A DNA stretch of 6,102 bases from Cyanobacteria bacterium OH_CDB_58 (GTDB taxonomy: Bacteria > Cyanobacteriota > Vampirovibrionia > Gastranaerophilales > Gastranaerophilaceae), in the NCBI GenBank assembly GCA_023435965.1, contig JAEZLC010000274.1, positions 1 to 6,102 on the forward strand. The letters run 5' to 3'. The notes beneath the pieces were generated by a model, which saw nothing but the letters and a program-made list of their open reading frames with translations, was not told the origin of the DNA and made no database searches. Each line of letters starts with the position of its first letter. The first letter of the stretch is position 1. The position numbers and the translations under genes are program-made. Below are positions 5,633 through 6,102 of the stretch, in pieces.

Positions 5633-6102
5633 ATGACAACATTAAATTATGCGGATTGGCTACAATCATTAAAAGCAAGAGGTGTAAAAACCACTTATAT
5701 CAACACAAAAGGAAAAGAAGCAAATTTTCAGGATTATGGAAATGCATTGTCTGCCGAAGTTCAAAAAATGATAATGGATAGCTTTGATACAGAAGCTGAT
5801 AAGACATTGCAATCGCAAATAGCTGGTCTAATGAACGGCAAAAATGTAGTAAGTACTGCTGATATGATTAAGCTTTTAAAAGCAAATGGCATAACCATGA
5901 CAAAAATTAATTGTGATGCGGCAAAAGAATCAGGCAGATTGATAGATGAAAAAGTATCAGGTCATGGGTCCAGAAAATCAACAACAGGCGTAGCACTTTA
6001 TGAAATAAGCGATGGAAAAGGCGGTAAATTTACTATCGCTGATGCAAATGGCAATAGCTTTATTGAAACTGAAGAACTATTCATGAATGAAATCTTAACA
6101 GG
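5633..6102 (+). CDS. Unknown protein with internal repeat and EF-hand-like loop (3' end outside window)
   Basis: The frame is open from the ATG at 5633 to the right edge, giving 157 residues, the last from an incomplete GGN codon. AGAGGA at 5620-5625 is its ribosome site. I do not recognise the family. Residues 6-24 (YADWLQSLKARGVKTTYIN) and 75-93 (TADMIKLLKANGITMTKIN) align without gaps, with 9 identities in 19, indicating an old duplication with a 69-residue period. A Lys/Gly/Ser-rich link (107-119) leads to LYEISDGKGGKF and then DANGNSFIETEE (137-148). This has Asp, Asn, Asn, Ile and Glu at EF-hand loop positions 1, 3, 5, 8 and 12, but Ser instead of Gly at position 6. Calcium binding is plausible, not shown. 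There is one cysteine (94) and no N-terminal signal peptide or membrane span in the visible part. It is probably co-transcribed with the 51-aa gene 40 bp upstream. Coding status is well supported by length, ribosome site and the repeat. Confidence 0.85.
   Translation, partial: MTTLNYADWLQSLKARGVKTTYINTKGKEANFQDYGNALSAEVQKMIMDSFDTEADKTLQSQIAGLMNGKNVVSTADMIKLLKANGITMTKINCDAAKESGRLIDEKVSGHGSRKSTTGVALYEISDGKGGKFTIADANGNSFIETEELFMNEILT
5648..5911 (+). repeat. Diverged intragenic duplication (copies at 5648-5704 and 5855-5911)
   Basis: The two 57-bp segments encode the aligned 19-residue units of the unknown right-edge protein: AD, LKA, G, T and IN are conserved in register. Codons have drifted (GCGGAT versus GCTGAT for Ala-Asp), so the duplication is old and kept at protein level rather than being a recent DNA repeat. 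Confidence 0.5.

Noticed and set aside
5785..5820. A second EF-hand loop at DTEADKTLQSQI in the right-edge protein
   Set aside because: Positions 1, 3 and 5 fit, but position 6 is Lys and position 12 is Ile rather than Glu or Asp, so calcium coordination is not supported.

Overview
The window is AT-rich bacterial DNA that is densely coding on both strands, with mostly clear Shine-Dalgarno sites, ATG starts and short intergenic gaps. Nothing in it fixes the taxon. The low GC, the cobalamin-type radical SAM gene and the style of the small uncharacterised proteins would fit a gut-associated member of the non-photosynthetic cyanobacterial sister group (Vampirovibrionia/Melainabacteria), but this is an impression and a low-GC Firmicute-like genome is not excluded. 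No tRNA, rRNA, CRISPR array, insertion sequence or attachment site was seen.

Layout. Positions 1-365 (+) hold the C-terminal half of ribonuclease PH (rph). An 85-bp gap follows with a TATAAT box and a pair of 9-bp direct repeats exactly 11 bp apart. Next is a complete glmS (451-2298, +), the entry enzyme of amino-sugar and peptidoglycan precursor synthesis. Twenty bases after it lies an unrecognised 52-codon ORF (2319-2477, +) whose 3' end overlaps the convergent serB gene by 9 bp. An inverted repeat in this overlap could act as a terminator.

Positions 5257-2469 on the minus strand form a tight three-gene unit, transcribed in the order radical SAM protein (601 aa), unknown 115-aa protein with an amphipathic N-terminus and coiled coil, then a SerB-type HAD phosphatase. 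The gaps are 12 bp and a 4-bp ATGA overlap, so co-transcription and translational coupling are very likely. The radical SAM protein has a CX4CX2C cluster motif and a degenerate N-terminal cobalamin-type fold; its substrate cannot be read from the sequence.

Positions 5258-5436 are a 179-bp divergent intergenic region. To its right, on the plus strand, are a 51-aa unknown protein (5437-5592) and, 40 bp later, an unknown gene (5633 onward) that runs off the right edge. The latter carries an internal duplication and an EF-hand-like calcium loop.

The core genes are ordinary housekeeping (RNA processing, glucosamine-6-phosphate synthesis, serine-phosphate hydrolysis). The parts most worth attention are the radical SAM operon with its membrane-peptide-like middle gene, and the two unknown proteins divergent from it. 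I see no convincing complete new system, only leads, which are listed as findings.
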